In this document: positions 1 to 8,766 of the stretch, one piece after another
How the letters are laid out: every line of letters starts with the position of its first letter
Numbering within the stretch: position 1 is the stretch's first letter
DNA from: JBBQRS01 sp038214535
GTDB taxonomy: Bacteria; Chloroflexota; Anaerolineae; CG2-30-64-16
Reading direction: 5' to 3'
Assembly: GCA_038214535.1 (NCBI GenBank)
Contig: JBBQRS010000008.1
Span: forward strand, 1 to 64,000
DNA length: 64,000 bases
Notes under the pieces: generated by a model
Seen by the model: only the letters and a program-made list of their open reading frames with translations
What the model was told of the DNA's origin: nothing
Databases searched by the model: none
Made by a program: the position numbers and the translations under genes

Positions 1-179
1 CGGTCGTGGATCAGATCGAGTTGCCGCTGGGGGCGGACGCTGCGGTGGGCGACTGGTGGCTGAGCCTGCGCGCCTTCGGCATCCGCGGCGACCAATCGTT
101 GCCGCCGCTTGAGGTGACGCTGCCCGATGGAACCACCGATACCCAGTTGGGGCTGGGGTCATTGCAGGTTAAGGAGTAG
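1..179 (+). CDS. C-terminal end of an unidentified protein (5' truncated by window)
   Basis: An open frame enters from the window edge and runs to a TAG at 177-179. It gives about 59 residues ending in GLGSLQVKE. The segment GDWWLSLRAFGIRGD looks like a beta-rich extracellular or accessory domain, but it is too short to assign a family. The next gene starts 5 bases downstream, so the two are probably co-transcribed. Confidence 0.6.
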   Translation, partial: VVDQIELPLGADAAVGDWWLSLRAFGIRGDQSLPPLEVTLPDGTTDTQLGLGSLQVKE

Positions 180-184
180 GGCGT

Positions 185-1381
185 ATGGCCGAACTGGAAA
201 CGCTGCTGGATCGCTACCGCGCCGAGTTGTTCGAGAACGTCGTGCCCTTCTGGGAGCAGCACGGCGTTGACCTCGAGTTGGGCGGGTATTTCACCTGCCT
301 CGACCGCGATGGGGAGCTTTACAGCACGGATAAATACATGTGGTTGCAGGGGCGCGCCGTGTGGATGTTCGCGCGGCTGCACAACGAGGTGTCGAAAGAT
401 CGCGGCTGGCTCGATCTGGCGCAGGGCGGGCTGGACTTCATCCGCGCCTATGGCCGCGCGCCCGGTGGCAGGGTCTACTTTTCGGTGACGCGCGACGGGC
501 AGCCGATTCACATCCAGCGCAAGATCTACAGCGAGGTTTTCACCGTCATGGCGCTGACCGAGATGGCGCGCGCCACGGGTCGCGCGGCGTATCTCGATGA
601 GGCGCGGGCGCTTTTTTGGCAGACGTATGATTTATGGAAGACCCCGCAAAAGTTGGGACGGCCGATCTTGCCCGGCGGGTTCCGTGGCACGGCGCTGGCC
701 GACCCGATGGTCTTCCTGGGGATGGTCGAGGAGTTGAGCCGCGTGGATGATCCGGGGCAGTACGCGGCGGTCACCGAAGAAATGCGAGGCGTCGCGCTGC
801 GCCACATCCACCATGATCGCAAAGTGGTCTTCGAGAACGTGGGGCCGGGCGGCGAGTTCGTGGACACGCCGGTGGGCCGGTTGCTGAATCCGGGCCACGC
901 GATTGAGATGGCCTGGTTCCTGATGCATCTGGCGCGGCGTACGAACGACACGACGCTGACCCGTGATGCGCTGGATATTCTCGATTGGTCGCTGGCGCGC
1001 GGCTGGGATGACGAATACGGCGGGCTCTTCTATTTCCTCGACAGCGAAAGCCGCCCGCCGATGCAACTCGAGTGGAGCATGAAGCTATGGTGGCCCATCA
1101 CCGAGGCGATGTACGCGACGCTGCTGGCCTGGGATATCTCGGGTGAGCGGCGTTATCTGGAGTGGCATCGTCGCATTTCTGCCTGGGGCTTCACGCATCT
1201 TCACGATCCGTATGGCAGCGAGTGGTTCGGCTATCTCGACCGGCGCGGCGAACCGACGCACACCTTGAAGGGCGGCGCGTGGAAGGGGTTCTTCCACCTG
1301 CCGCGCGCGCTGCTCTATTCGGTGCAGTTGCTGGCGGGGAAAGCGACGGCCGCGGCGCGCGAAGATCTGGCGGAGGAGTAG
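185..1381 (+). CDS. N-acylglucosamine 2-epimerase (AGE/RnBP) family protein
   Basis: The 398-residue protein has the (alpha/alpha)6-barrel style of the AGE/renin-binding family, whose members interconvert sugars such as GlcNAc/ManNAc or act as cellobiose 2-epimerases. Family-like segments include an N-terminal WEQHG...GGYFTCLDRDG, the DKYMWLQGRAVWMFARL stretch, a central NPGHAIEMAWFL that carries the expected catalytic-region histidine, and a C-terminal LKGGAWKGFFHLPRAL. The length is typical. No signal peptide is visible, so it is cytoplasmic. The ATG follows the previous stop closely. The substrate cannot be fixed from sequence. Sugar-handling and sulfatase genes nearby fit a glycan-catabolic setting, which is inference. 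Confidence 0.85.
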   Translation: MAELETLLDRYRAELFENVVPFWEQHGVDLELGGYFTCLDRDGELYSTDKYMWLQGRAVWMFARLHNEVSKDRGWLDLAQGGLDFIRAYGRAPGGRVYFSVTRDGQPIHIQRKIYSEVFTVMALTEMARATGRAAYLDEARALFWQTYDLWKTPQKLGRPILPGGFRGTALADPMVFLGMVEELSRVDDPGQYAAVTEEMRGVALRHIHHDRKVVFENVGPGGEFVDTPVGRLLNPGHAIEMAWFLMHLARRTNDTTLTRDALDILDWSLARGWDDEYGGLFYFLDSESRPPMQLEWSMKLWWPITEAMYATLLAWDISGERRYLEWHRRISAWGFTHLHDPYGSEWFGYLDRRGEPTHTLKGGAWKGFFHLPRALLYSVQLLAGKATAAAREDLAEE

Positions 1382-1399
1382 CGCTATATGGTTATACTC

Positions 1400-1470
1400 G
1401 GAGTTGAGGCTTTAGCCGGTTTGATGCATCACTTGCTGTGTTGCAAAGACCGGCTGAAGCCTCAATTCCG
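1400..1470. repeat. Palindromic interspersed repeat, GGCTTTAGCC family, copy 1
   Basis: Two arms of about 20 bases (core GAGGCTTTAGCCGGT and its near complement ACCGGCTGAAGCCTC) flank a 28-base loop between the AGE and APH-like genes. Related copies lie at 14789-14842, 27566-27635 and 36868-36930. There is no U-tract, so it is not a classical terminator. Confidence 0.8.
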
Positions 1471-1502
1471 GTACATTATCCTGCGGGCGGAGTACGTTTG
1501 AC

Positions 1503-2441
1503 GTGATATTGCCTGCGTTGGCGAACGAAGATGCATATGCCGCGGTTTATCGCGACGCCGAGCTCTGGTTACCGGCGCTGCGCGTGATCTGCGCGCGACA
1601 CGGGCTGGACGCGGGGGCGCTGGAGATCGCGCCGCCGGGGTCGCACATCGTGTTTTGGGCCGGGCCCAGGCGGCTGATCAAGTTGTTCTCGCGGTTCTGG
1701 CCCGACGACGCCGTGGCCGAGCAGACCGCGCTGGGCGCGCTGACGGCGCATCCGGGCATTCCTGTCCCGCAAGTCGTCGGCGGGGGCGAGCTGGAGGGCT
1801 GGCCGTATCTGGTGTTGGAGCCGCTGCCGGGCATCCCGCTGAACCAGGCCTGGGAGCAGGTGACGCCGCGCGACCGGGCGGCGGTCTGCGAGACGCTGGG
1901 CGGGGTGATGGCCGCGCTGCACGCTGTGCCCACGACCAGGCTGGACGCGATTGCGGTGGACTGGCCCGCATGGCTGGCCGAGCGGCGCGCGGGGTTTGCG
2001 GCCGCGCAGACCGCGCGCGGCGCAGCGCCGGAGTGGATCGCAGCGGCGCTGGATTTTCTTGCGGAGATGTGGCCGGAGATCACGACGGGCGCGCCGGTGC
2101 TGTTGAACGCCGATATCACCGACGAGCACGTGTTGCTGGCGCGTGAAGGGGATCGCTGGCGCATGACCGGGTTGATTGATTTCGGCGACGCGATGCTGGG
2201 CGACGCGCTCTATGAGTTCGCCGCGCCGGTGACCTTCATCGCCGGGCGGGACGCGGGCCTGCGGCGGGCGCTCTATCGCGGTTATGGTTGGCCCGACGCC
2301 GCGCCGGACGAGGCGCTGTCGCGGCACTTGCTGGCGATGGCGCTGCTGCACCAGTTCGCGGATTTGCCGCTCTACATCCGCACGGCGGGCGAACCGACCC
2401 CGCGCGACCTGGCGGCCCTGCAAGCAGCGTTGTGGGTGTAA
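1503..2441 (+). CDS. Aminoglycoside phosphotransferase-like kinase family protein
   Basis: The 312-residue protein matches the APH/choline-kinase fold. It has an N-lobe with IKLFSRF, a hinge-like YLVLEPLPG, a catalytic loop NADITDEHVLL and a metal-binding LIDFGDAMLGD segment. In canonical family members the catalytic loop begins with His-x-Asp. Here the position reads Asn-Ala-Asp, keeping the catalytic Asp. The substrate is unknown and resistance should not be assumed. The start is GTG at 1503. The stop TAA shares its last base with the ATG of the following MFS gene, so the two are translationally coupled. Confidence 0.8.
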   Translation: MILPALANEDAYAAVYRDAELWLPALRVICARHGLDAGALEIAPPGSHIVFWAGPRRLIKLFSRFWPDDAVAEQTALGALTAHPGIPVPQVVGGGELEGWPYLVLEPLPGIPLNQAWEQVTPRDRAAVCETLGGVMAALHAVPTTRLDAIAVDWPAWLAERRAGFAAAQTARGAAPEWIAAALDFLAEMWPEITTGAPVLLNADITDEHVLLAREGDRWRMTGLIDFGDAMLGDALYEFAAPVTFIAGRDAGLRRALYRGYGWPDAAPDEALSRHLLAMALLHQFADLPLYIRTAGEPTPRDLAALQAALWV

Positions 2442-3736
2442 TGGCGGCATGGCGCGCCCGCCTGTCCGCGTTGGCTCCCCGGCGCGGCGACCTGTGGCGC
2501 AACGCGGATTTCATGCGCCTGTGGGGCGCGCAGACCATCTCGGCGCTGGGCAGCCACGTCAGCGGGCTGGCCTTGCCGCTGACGGCGGCGCTCACGCTGC
2601 GCGCCACGCCCTTCGAGATGGGCTTGCTGGCCGCGGCGAGCAAGCTGCCCGCCGTGCTGCTGGGGTTGCAGGCCGGCGTCCTGGCCGATCGTCGTCGCCG
2701 TCGTCCGTTGATGGTTGCCGCCGACCTGGGCCGCATGGCGCTGCTGGGGCTGATCCCGCTGGCGGTCGTGCTGGGGACGTTGAACATCTGGCTGTTGGTC
2801 GGGGTCGCGTTCCTGGCAGGCATCCTGACGATGATGTTCGAGGTGGCGCAGCCGGCCTACCTGCCGACGCTGCTCAACCGGGGGCAGTTGGTGGAGGGCA
2901 ACGCAAAGCTGCAAATGAGCAGCTCCCTGGCGATGATCGCCGGGCCGGGGCTGGGCGGGGTGTTGGTGCAGGCGCTCACCGCGCCGGTGGCCATCCTCGC
3001 CGACGCCGTGTCGTTCGGCGGGTCGGCGTTGCTGTTAGGGCGCATCCGCCAGCTGGAGCCTGTGCCTGCGCCGTCCGCGGACGGCGCAACCAGCGTGCGG
3101 CAGGACGCGGCGGCGGGGCTGCGGCTGGTCCGTAATAACCCGATCCTGCGCGCGATCACGGCGAGCCTGGCGACCTTTTTCCTCTTCACGGCGGTGCTGG
3201 AGGCGGTTTTCCTGCTCTATTTCACCCGCGAATTGGGTGTCAGTCCGGGTATCCTGGGGTTGGGACTGGGCGTGGGCAGCGCGGGATTCCTGTTGGGGGC
3301 GCTGCTGTTGCCGCGGGCCACGCGGCGCTTTGGGCTCGGCGGCGCGATGATCCGCGGGCTGGTGATGACCGGCATCGCCGACATGATCTTCCCGCTGATC
3401 GGCCCGGGGATGTCGCCCACGCTGATTGCAGGTCTGTTGTTCGTGGATCAGTTCATTTTCGGCGTGGGCATGGCCGTTTTCAACATCAATCAGGTGAGCT
3501 TGCGGCAGGCCGTGACGCCGCTGGAATATCAGGGACGCATGAATTCGGTGGTGACGTTCGCGACGGCATGTGGCGGGCCGGTGGGCGCGTTGTTGGGCGG
3601 GGCATTGGGCGCGACGGTGGGGCTGCGCATGGCCCTCGTCGTGGGGGCGCTGGGCGAAGCGGCGGCGGTGCTCTGGTTCATCTGGTCGCCGATCCCCGCG
3701 ATCCGCGATACGCAAGAGGTTGCCGTTATGGACTGA
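2441..3736 (+). CDS. MFS transporter, EntS/macrolide-efflux-like (MFS_3)
   Basis: This 431-residue integral membrane protein has about 12 hydrophobic segments. It has the LWGAQTISALGSHVSGLALP opening and the LADRRRRRPLMVAAD loop of the drug-efflux and siderophore-exporter branch of the MFS. An upstream in-frame start at 2288 would overlap the kinase gene. The ATG at 2441, overlapping the preceding TAA by one base, is much more likely. Coupling to the kinase-like gene suggests a shared substrate or a self-protection pair, which is inference. Confidence 0.85.
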   Translation: MAAWRARLSALAPRRGDLWRNADFMRLWGAQTISALGSHVSGLALPLTAALTLRATPFEMGLLAAASKLPAVLLGLQAGVLADRRRRRPLMVAADLGRMALLGLIPLAVVLGTLNIWLLVGVAFLAGILTMMFEVAQPAYLPTLLNRGQLVEGNAKLQMSSSLAMIAGPGLGGVLVQALTAPVAILADAVSFGGSALLLGRIRQLEPVPAPSADGATSVRQDAAAGLRLVRNNPILRAITASLATFFLFTAVLEAVFLLYFTRELGVSPGILGLGLGVGSAGFLLGALLLPRATRRFGLGGAMIRGLVMTGIADMIFPLIGPGMSPTLIAGLLFVDQFIFGVGMAVFNINQVSLRQAVTPLEYQGRMNSVVTFATACGGPVGALLGGALGATVGLRMALVVGALGEAAAVLWFIWSPIPAIRDTQEVAVMD

Positions 3737-3788
3737 CCTATCCATCCACATTTCCCGCGGAGTGCGCATCCTCAGATGCGTCTTTGCC

Positions 3789-3847
3789 GACAGGATTTAC
3801 AGGATTTACAGGACCAGAAACCCCGCGAATCCTGTAAATCCTGTCTG
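3789..3847. repeat. Palindromic repeat, GACAGGATTTACAGG family, copy 1
   Basis: The left arm carries two ATTTACAGGA units after GACAGG. The right arm carries the complementary AATCCTGTAAATCCTGTC. The element fills the gap between the MFS and sulfatase genes. A longer copy is at 13503-13591, and fragments lie at about 25778-25808, 27510-27527, 27679-27706 and 36775. Confidence 0.8.
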
Positions 3848-3897
3848 TTCCGCGAGAGGCGCGGATTGGAAGAAGGCCGATGAAGGAGGGGAGAGCA

Positions 3898-5448
3898 ATG
3901 AAACGACCGAACCTCATACTTATCATGACCGATACGCAGGCGACGAACGTCGTGGGGTGTTATGGGCGGCCCGAATTGCGCACGCCGAACATTGACCGGC
4001 TGGCCGAGACGGGGACGCGTTTCGAGCGTGCGTATACGACCTGCCCTGTTTGCACGCCGGCCCGCGCCGGGCTGTTCACGGGCATCTATCCGCATACCTC
4101 CGGCGCGTGGACCAACAATCTGCCGTTGGGGACAAACATCCACACGATGGGCGAGTTGTTCCAGGACGGCGGCTATCACACGGGCTACGTGGGCAAGTGG
4201 CATCTGGATGGGCACGACTACTTCGGCACGGGGATTTGCCCGCCCGGCTGGGACCCGGCCTACTGGTACGACGGGCGCAACTATCTGGATGAGCTGACGG
4301 AGGATGAGATTCGCCTGTGGCGCAACGGGCTGCGCACCTACGACGATCTGGTTGCGCACGACATTCAGCCGGAGTTCACCTGGGCGCACCGCGTCTCCGA
4401 CCGCGCCGTGCGCTTCCTCGAGACGCGGGACGAAGGCCCGTTCCTGCTGGTGGTCTCCTACGATGAGCCGCACCATCCCTTCGTCTGCCCGCCGGTGTAT
4501 GTTGCGCCATTTTTAGAGTATGATTATCCGCTTGGCCCTGCCGCGTTCGATACGCTGGAGGAGAAGCCGGAGCACCAGCGCGAATGGGCCGGGACAACGA
4601 ACATCACACCCAACGCAAACGGCACGGTGCGTTCGCCGATGTATCTGGGATGCAACAGCTTCGTGGACGCTGAGATCGGCCGGGTGATTGACGCCGCGCA
4701 CGCCCTATCGCCCAACGACACCTATATCATTTTTACCTCCGATCACGGCGAGATGCTGGGCGCGCACCGGCTGACGGGGAAGGGCGCGGCGATGTACGAC
4801 GAGATCACGCGTATCCCGCTGATCATCGAGCAGCCCCGCGGTGCCGGCGCGGGTAGCGTCATCCCGGAGCCGGCCAGCCACATTGACCTGCTGCCGACCT
4901 TCCTGGCGTGGGCCAGGCTGCCCGTCCCGCCGATCCTGGAAGGTGAGAGCGTTGCGCCGCTGCTGGGCGGCGCGGAAGCGCCGGAGCGTTGCGCCTTCAT
5001 CGAGTTCAACCGGTATGAGATCGAGCATGACTCGTTCGGCGGGTTTCAGCCGGTGCGCTGTATCGTGGATGGGCGCTATAAGCTCACGATCAACCTGATG
5101 ACCAGCGATGAACTGTACGACCTGGAGACGGACCCGGCGGAGGTCATCAACCTGATCGAGGCCCCGGCGTATGCGGAAATCCGCGACGGCCTGCACGGCC
5201 GGTTGCTGGCGTGGATGTATGCGCAGCGCGACCCGTTCCGCGGGTATTACTGGGAACGGCGGCCCTGGCGCGATGAGCAGCGGCTGGCGTGGAAGGGATT
5301 GTTCCGGCCCCGGCCCGCTGATGGTTATGCGCCGCCGGTGCGCGACTATGACACCGGGCTGCCCACGCAGGGCGTCAAGGTGGAACACGGCGCGACCGGG
5401 CATCAGAAACGCCAGAAACCCGGTTTCTCCGAGAAACCGGGTTTCTAA
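3898..5448 (+). CDS. Sulfatase (alkaline phosphatase superfamily)
   Basis: The protein is 516 residues from ATG 3898, which sits correctly behind an AAGGAGG ribosome site. An in-frame ATG at 3880 lies upstream of that site. The formylglycine signature is CTPAR at residues 52-56. Metal-binding segments include MTDTQATN near the N-terminus and FTSDHGEMLGAH in the middle. Family members hydrolyse sulfate esters after conversion of the motif Cys to formylglycine. No maturase is in the window. No signal peptide is evident. The last residues (QKPGFSEKPGF) are encoded by a palindromic repeat, so the native C-terminus has been extended or replaced. Confidence 0.9.
   Translation: MKRPNLILIMTDTQATNVVGCYGRPELRTPNIDRLAETGTRFERAYTTCPVCTPARAGLFTGIYPHTSGAWTNNLPLGTNIHTMGELFQDGGYHTGYVGKWHLDGHDYFGTGICPPGWDPAYWYDGRNYLDELTEDEIRLWRNGLRTYDDLVAHDIQPEFTWAHRVSDRAVRFLETRDEGPFLLVVSYDEPHHPFVCPPVYVAPFLEYDYPLGPAAFDTLEEKPEHQREWAGTTNITPNANGTVRSPMYLGCNSFVDAEIGRVIDAAHALSPNDTYIIFTSDHGEMLGAHRLTGKGAAMYDEITRIPLIIEQPRGAGAGSVIPEPASHIDLLPTFLAWARLPVPPILEGESVAPLLGGAEAPERCAFIEFNRYEIEHDSFGGFQPVRCIVDGRYKLTINLMTSDELYDLETDPAEVINLIEAPAYAEIRDGLHGRLLAWMYAQRDPFRGYYWERRPWRDEQRLAWKGLFRPRPADGYAPPVRDYDTGLPTQGVKVEHGATGHQKRQKPGFSEKPGF
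5414..5446. repeat. Palindromic repeat, AGAAACCCGGTTTCT family, copy 1 (inside CDS end)
   Basis: AGAAACCCGGTTTCT and AGAAACCGGGTTTCT flank a 3-base spacer. The copy is translated as the sulfatase tail and its last base begins the TAA stop. The AAGGAG ribosome site of the next gene follows at once. Other copies are at 35590-35630 and 59151-59190. Confidence 0.85.
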
Positions 5449-5457
5449 AGGAGTCCC

Positions 5458-6927
5458 ATGGACGAACGACCACTGGTGCTATTGACCGGGGCGACGGGGT
5501 ATATCGGGGGGCGGCTGGCCCCGCGGCTGCTCGATGCGGGCTATCGGGTGCGCTGCCTGGTGCGCGACCCGGCGCGATTGCAAGGTCGCGAGTGGGTCGA
5601 GCGCGTGGAGCTGGTGACGGGCGACGTGCTGGAGCCGGAGACGCTGCCCGCGGCGATGGCGGGCGTGTCGGCGGCGTACTATCTGATTCACAGCATGGCC
5701 GGCGGCGAGGATTTCAGCGGCCGCGACGTGCGGGCGGCGCGTAACTTCAGCCGCGCCGCCGCGAGCGCCGGGGTGGAGCGCATCATCTACCTGGGCGGGT
5801 TGGGCGATTCCGACGCGGAGCTGTCGCACCATCTTCGCTCGCGGCAGGAGACGGGCGACGCGCTGCGCGAGGCAGGCGTACCGGTTACGGAGTTCCGGGC
5901 GAGCGTGATCGTGGGTTCGGGCAGCCTGTCGTTCGAGATGATCCGCTATCTGACCGAGCGGCTGCCGGTGATGATCTGCCCGAAGTGGGTCTATACGCAC
6001 ACCCAGCCGATCGGCGTGCGCAACGTCATGGAGTACCTGATCGCCGCGCTGAAAACCCCGGAGAGTGTGGGCCGGATCATCGAGATCGGCGGGGCGGACG
6101 TGGTGACCTACGGCGAGATGATGGAGACCTACGCGGAGGTGCGCGGGCTGCGCCGCGCCATGATTCCCGTGCCGGTGCTGACGCCGCGGCTGTCGTCCTA
6201 CTGGGTACATCTGGTGACGCCTGCGCCCGCGGCGATTGCGCGACCGCTGATCGAGGGGCTGAAGAACGAAGTGGTGGTGCAGGACGATACGGCCCGGCGG
6301 CTCTTTCCCGACATCATCCCGATGGATTATCGCACAACCGTGGTGCTGGCATTGGCCCGCGTGGGTGCGCACACGGTGGAAACCGCGTGGAGCGATGCGC
6401 TGGTGTCGAGCCAGGGCGACGTGCCGCCGGTGACGATGACCACCGAAGAGGGCATGGTGAGCGAGCAGCGCCAGCTTGTCGTTGCGGCCTCGCCCGAGGC
6501 CGCGTATGATGCGTTTGCCGGGCTGGGCGGCGAGCGCGGCTGGCTCTACATGAACTGGGCGTGGCGGGTGCGCGGCGCGATGGACCGGTTGATCGGCGGC
6601 GTGGGGTTGCGGCGCGGCCGGCGCGACCCCGATCACATCCGCGTGGGCGACGCGCTGGACTTCTGGCGCGTGGAGGCGGCCGAGCCGGGTCGGTTGATGC
6701 GCCTGCGCGCCGAGATGAAGGTGCCGGGCAAGGCGTGGCTCGAGTTTCAAGCGTTGCCGCACGCGGGGGGTCAGACGCTGATCATCCAGACGGCGTTCTT
6801 CGAGCCGAAGGGCCTGTCGGGGTTCTTGTACTGGTACGTGCTTTATCCGTTTCACGCGTTCATCTTCAGCGGGATGATCCGCAAGGTCGCGCAGCGCGCG
6901 GAATCGGCCACGAATTTCACGAATTGA
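5458..6927 (+). CDS. NAD(P)-binding SDR-type protein with C-terminal DUF2867 domain
   Basis: The 489-residue protein has an N-terminal atypical SDR domain with the nucleotide-binding motif TGATGYIGG and the segment AYYLIHSM. A DUF2867/SRPBCC-like C-terminal half begins near residue 330 (RQLVVAASPEAAYDAF). This architecture is common in actinobacteria and Chloroflexota, and its reaction is not established. The start is supported by AAGGAG 6 bases upstream. The final residues (ATNFTN) and the TGA come from a CCACGAATTTCACGAATT repeat. Confidence 0.85.
   Translation: MDERPLVLLTGATGYIGGRLAPRLLDAGYRVRCLVRDPARLQGREWVERVELVTGDVLEPETLPAAMAGVSAAYYLIHSMAGGEDFSGRDVRAARNFSRAAASAGVERIIYLGGLGDSDAELSHHLRSRQETGDALREAGVPVTEFRASVIVGSGSLSFEMIRYLTERLPVMICPKWVYTHTQPIGVRNVMEYLIAALKTPESVGRIIEIGGADVVTYGEMMETYAEVRGLRRAMIPVPVLTPRLSSYWVHLVTPAPAAIARPLIEGLKNEVVVQDDTARRLFPDIIPMDYRTTVVLALARVGAHTVETAWSDALVSSQGDVPPVTMTTEEGMVSEQRQLVVAASPEAAYDAFAGLGGERGWLYMNWAWRVRGAMDRLIGGVGLRRGRRDPDHIRVGDALDFWRVEAAEPGRLMRLRAEMKVPGKAWLEFQALPHAGGQTLIIQTAFFEPKGLSGFLYWYVLYPFHAFIFSGMIRKVAQRAESATNFTN
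6906..6927. repeat. CCACGAATT-family repeat fragment at gene end
   Basis: The sequence GGCCACGAATTTCACGAATT ends the DUF2867 gene and supplies its last codons. Related sequences are at 7471-7593, 12142-12165 and 47160-47190. Confidence 0.65.
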
Positions 6928-6934
6928 CTACGAG

Positions 6935-7038
6935 GTAGGGGCAAGGCGTTCCATCAACATAGACGCATTACGAACGATGTTGGAAAGAACACGATACATC
7001 GGTCGCGAACAAATCGCCGAGGAACGCCTTGCCCCTAC
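6935..7038. mobile_element. 104-bp MITE-like element, copy 1
   Basis: Terminal inverted repeats GTAGGGGCAAGGCGTTCC and GGAACGCCTTGCCCCTAC bound a 104-base element without coding capacity. The interior resembles the reverse complement of the element at 9845-9949; both contain CGATGTTGGAAAGAA and TACATCGGTCGCG. The ends can be read as TA flanking GGGGCAAGG, as in IS630/Tc1-type TA targets, but a palindromic end cannot be excluded. Confidence 0.8.
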
Positions 7039-7058
7039 TATGAATGAAAGGAATAACA

Positions 7059-7472
7059 ATGCACTTGACGATTCATGACGAACCGGATGAAGCGGAATGG
7101 AAGGCGATTGACCGCGGGCTGGAGGCGCACAGCGTCCAGTTCGCGCCGCCATTTGAATGGCGAAAATTGGCGATCTTTCTGCGCGACGAGGAGGGCGGCT
7201 TGCTGGGCGGGCTGTTGGGCGCGACCTATTGGGGCTGGCTGTACGTCGAGACCCTCTACGTCGCAGATGAGTTGCGCGGGCAGGATTGGGGGACCAAGCT
7301 GCTGGCGGAGGGCGAGGCGGAGGCGCTGCGCCGCGGCTGTCGCGCCGTGCATCTGGACACGATGTCCTATCAGGCGCTGCCCTTCTACGAAAAGTTCGGC
7401 TACACGGTGTGGGGCACGCTGGAAAACTTCGTCGGGGGCCACGACCGCTATTTTCTGCAGAAACAGCTTTAG
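7059..7472 (+). CDS. GNAT-family N-acetyltransferase
   Basis: The 137-residue protein has the GNAT fold pattern. It has a beta4 segment LYVETLYVADELRGQDWGTKLL containing the acetyl-CoA loop region, followed by AVHLDTMSYQALPFYEKFGYTVWGTL, the typical C-terminal half. The substrate is unknown. ATG 7059 is chosen over 7044 because GAAAGGA at 7046-7052 provides its ribosome site. The gene stands alone between two repeat blocks. Confidence 0.85.
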   Translation: MHLTIHDEPDEAEWKAIDRGLEAHSVQFAPPFEWRKLAIFLRDEEGGLLGGLLGATYWGWLYVETLYVADELRGQDWGTKLLAEGEAEALRRGCRAVHLDTMSYQALPFYEKFGYTVWGTLENFVGGHDRYFLQKQL

Positions 7473-7593
7473 CCACGAATTGCACGAATTATCATGAATT
7501 TTGAGAAGCCTATTCCCTTAGGCCTCGGCTTTCTGGTTTCACTCTGGAAACCAGATCCCTCAAATGATTCGTGGCAATTCGTGCAATTCGTGG
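7471..7593. repeat. CCACGAATT palindromic element of about 120 bp
   Basis: Imperfect terminal inverted repeats of about 30 bases (AGCCACGAATTGCACGAATT and its complement) bound a core with CCTTAGGCCT and TCTGGTTTC...GAAACCAGA. It separates the convergent GNAT and FG-GAP genes. A partial copy with the same CCTTAGGCCT core lies at 47160-47205. Confidence 0.75.
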
Positions 7594-7601
7594 CTGATGG
7601 A

Positions 7602-8681
7602 TTAGCCCAGGTTCTCGTAGAGGACGAGGCCGTCTTTGCCGGGGGCCACGAGATCGAGGCGTCCGTTGCCGGTGAGATCGGCCAGGGCGAAGAGGATGCC
7701 GCAGCCCTTGCCGACGCCGGGCGGGCCGTAGACAATCACCTCTTTGCTGAACGATTCGCCGTTCCACTTGAAGTAGTAGATGCCCACGTCTTCGAACTCG
7801 CCGGGGTCGTTCCCGTTGTGAGCGCGATAACGCTGGCCGGTGATCAGCTCCGGCGCGCCGTCGCCGTCAATGTCGGCCCATTGCAGGTCGTGATACTGTG
7901 ACTTGTAGGGGTCAATGGGGTGGCGCAGCCAGGTGCGCGCGCCGTCCGCGCCGATGCGTTGTTCCCACCAGTCGAGCCCGAAGCGGTGCGCCTGACCGAC
8001 GATCAGGTCGTTCAGCCCGTCGCCGTTCACGTCCACCACCAGCACCGGCACGCTGGCGTATTCCAGATCGAAATCCCCGTGGAAGACCCATTCGCCGCTC
8101 CACGGGTCGGCGGGCGCTTCCAGCCAGCCGTGCTTGAGCACGAAATCGCCGCGCCCGTCGCCGTTGATGTCGCCGAAGCCGACCCCGTGGTCCTGCTTCT
8201 CCGCGTAGATTGTATGCGCCTCGAAGCGGCCCGTGCCGCGGCGCTGCGCGTCGGTCACCAGCTTGTAGACCACCAGCGGGCCGTTGGGCGTGTTCGGCAC
8301 GATCTCGAGCTGGCCGTCGCCGTCCACGTCCCACAGGCGCACCGTCTCGATGTTGTCCATCTTGGCGATCTCATGTTCCGGCCACTGGGCGTTGGGGTCG
8401 CCGGGGTTCTCGCGCCAGTGCAGGGCGTCGCCGAACCAGCCGCCGGTGATGAAGTCGAGCCGCCCGTTCCCGTTGACATCCATCGGGAGGGTGGAGAAGT
8501 CGTCGTAGTATTCGCCATATTCAGGAATCTGGCCGATGAAATGGCGGTTGGCGATACTGGGCGTCTCGTACCAGTACGCGCCGGAGACGATCTCTGGCTT
8601 GCCGTCGCCGTCCACGTCGAAGACGCCGGCGGATTCGTAACGTTCGAGGGCGATGAAGTGTTTGCGGAAGCGAATTGACAT
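7602..8681 (-). CDS. FG-GAP/VCBS repeat protein
   Basis: The 359-residue protein contains at least six repeats of the calcium-binding type D-V-D-G-D-G-x-P-E, for example FDVDGDGKPEIV, MDVNGNGRLDFI, WDVDGDGQLEIV, GDINGDGRGDFV and ADIDGDGAPELI. It is predicted to fold as a seven-bladed beta-propeller like integrin FG-GAP domains. No signal peptide or membrane segment is present at the chosen start (ATG at 8681, preceded by AAAGGAG). A cytoplasmic location would be unusual for this fold. Its role is unknown. The neighbouring sugar-oxidoreductase suggests a carbohydrate context. Confidence 0.8.
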   Translation of the reverse strand: MSIRFRKHFIALERYESAGVFDVDGDGKPEIVSGAYWYETPSIANRHFIGQIPEYGEYYDDFSTLPMDVNGNGRLDFITGGWFGDALHWRENPGDPNAQWPEHEIAKMDNIETVRLWDVDGDGQLEIVPNTPNGPLVVYKLVTDAQRRGTGRFEAHTIYAEKQDHGVGFGDINGDGRGDFVLKHGWLEAPADPWSGEWVFHGDFDLEYASVPVLVVDVNGDGLNDLIVGQAHRFGLDWWEQRIGADGARTWLRHPIDPYKSQYHDLQWADIDGDGAPELITGQRYRAHNGNDPGEFEDVGIYYFKWNGESFSKEVIVYGPPGVGKGCGILFALADLTGNGRLDLVAPGKDGLVLYENLG

Positions 8682-8714
8682 AAGCCGAATAACTCCTTTG
8701 TGGTGTTGTATGGT

Positions 8715-8744
8715 TCGTGGTGCGGACGGGAGTCCGCACCACGA
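8715..8744. repeat. Perfect hairpin upstream of the FG-GAP gene
   Basis: TCGTGGTGCGGAC and GTCCGCACCACGA flank a GGGA loop, so a 13-bp perfect stem lies in the short gap between the FG-GAP and Gfo/Idh/MocA genes. It may act as an mRNA processing or attenuation element, or be another interspersed palindrome. Confidence 0.65.
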
Positions 8745-8766
8745 GCAAGACGGTCTTACGAGCGCA

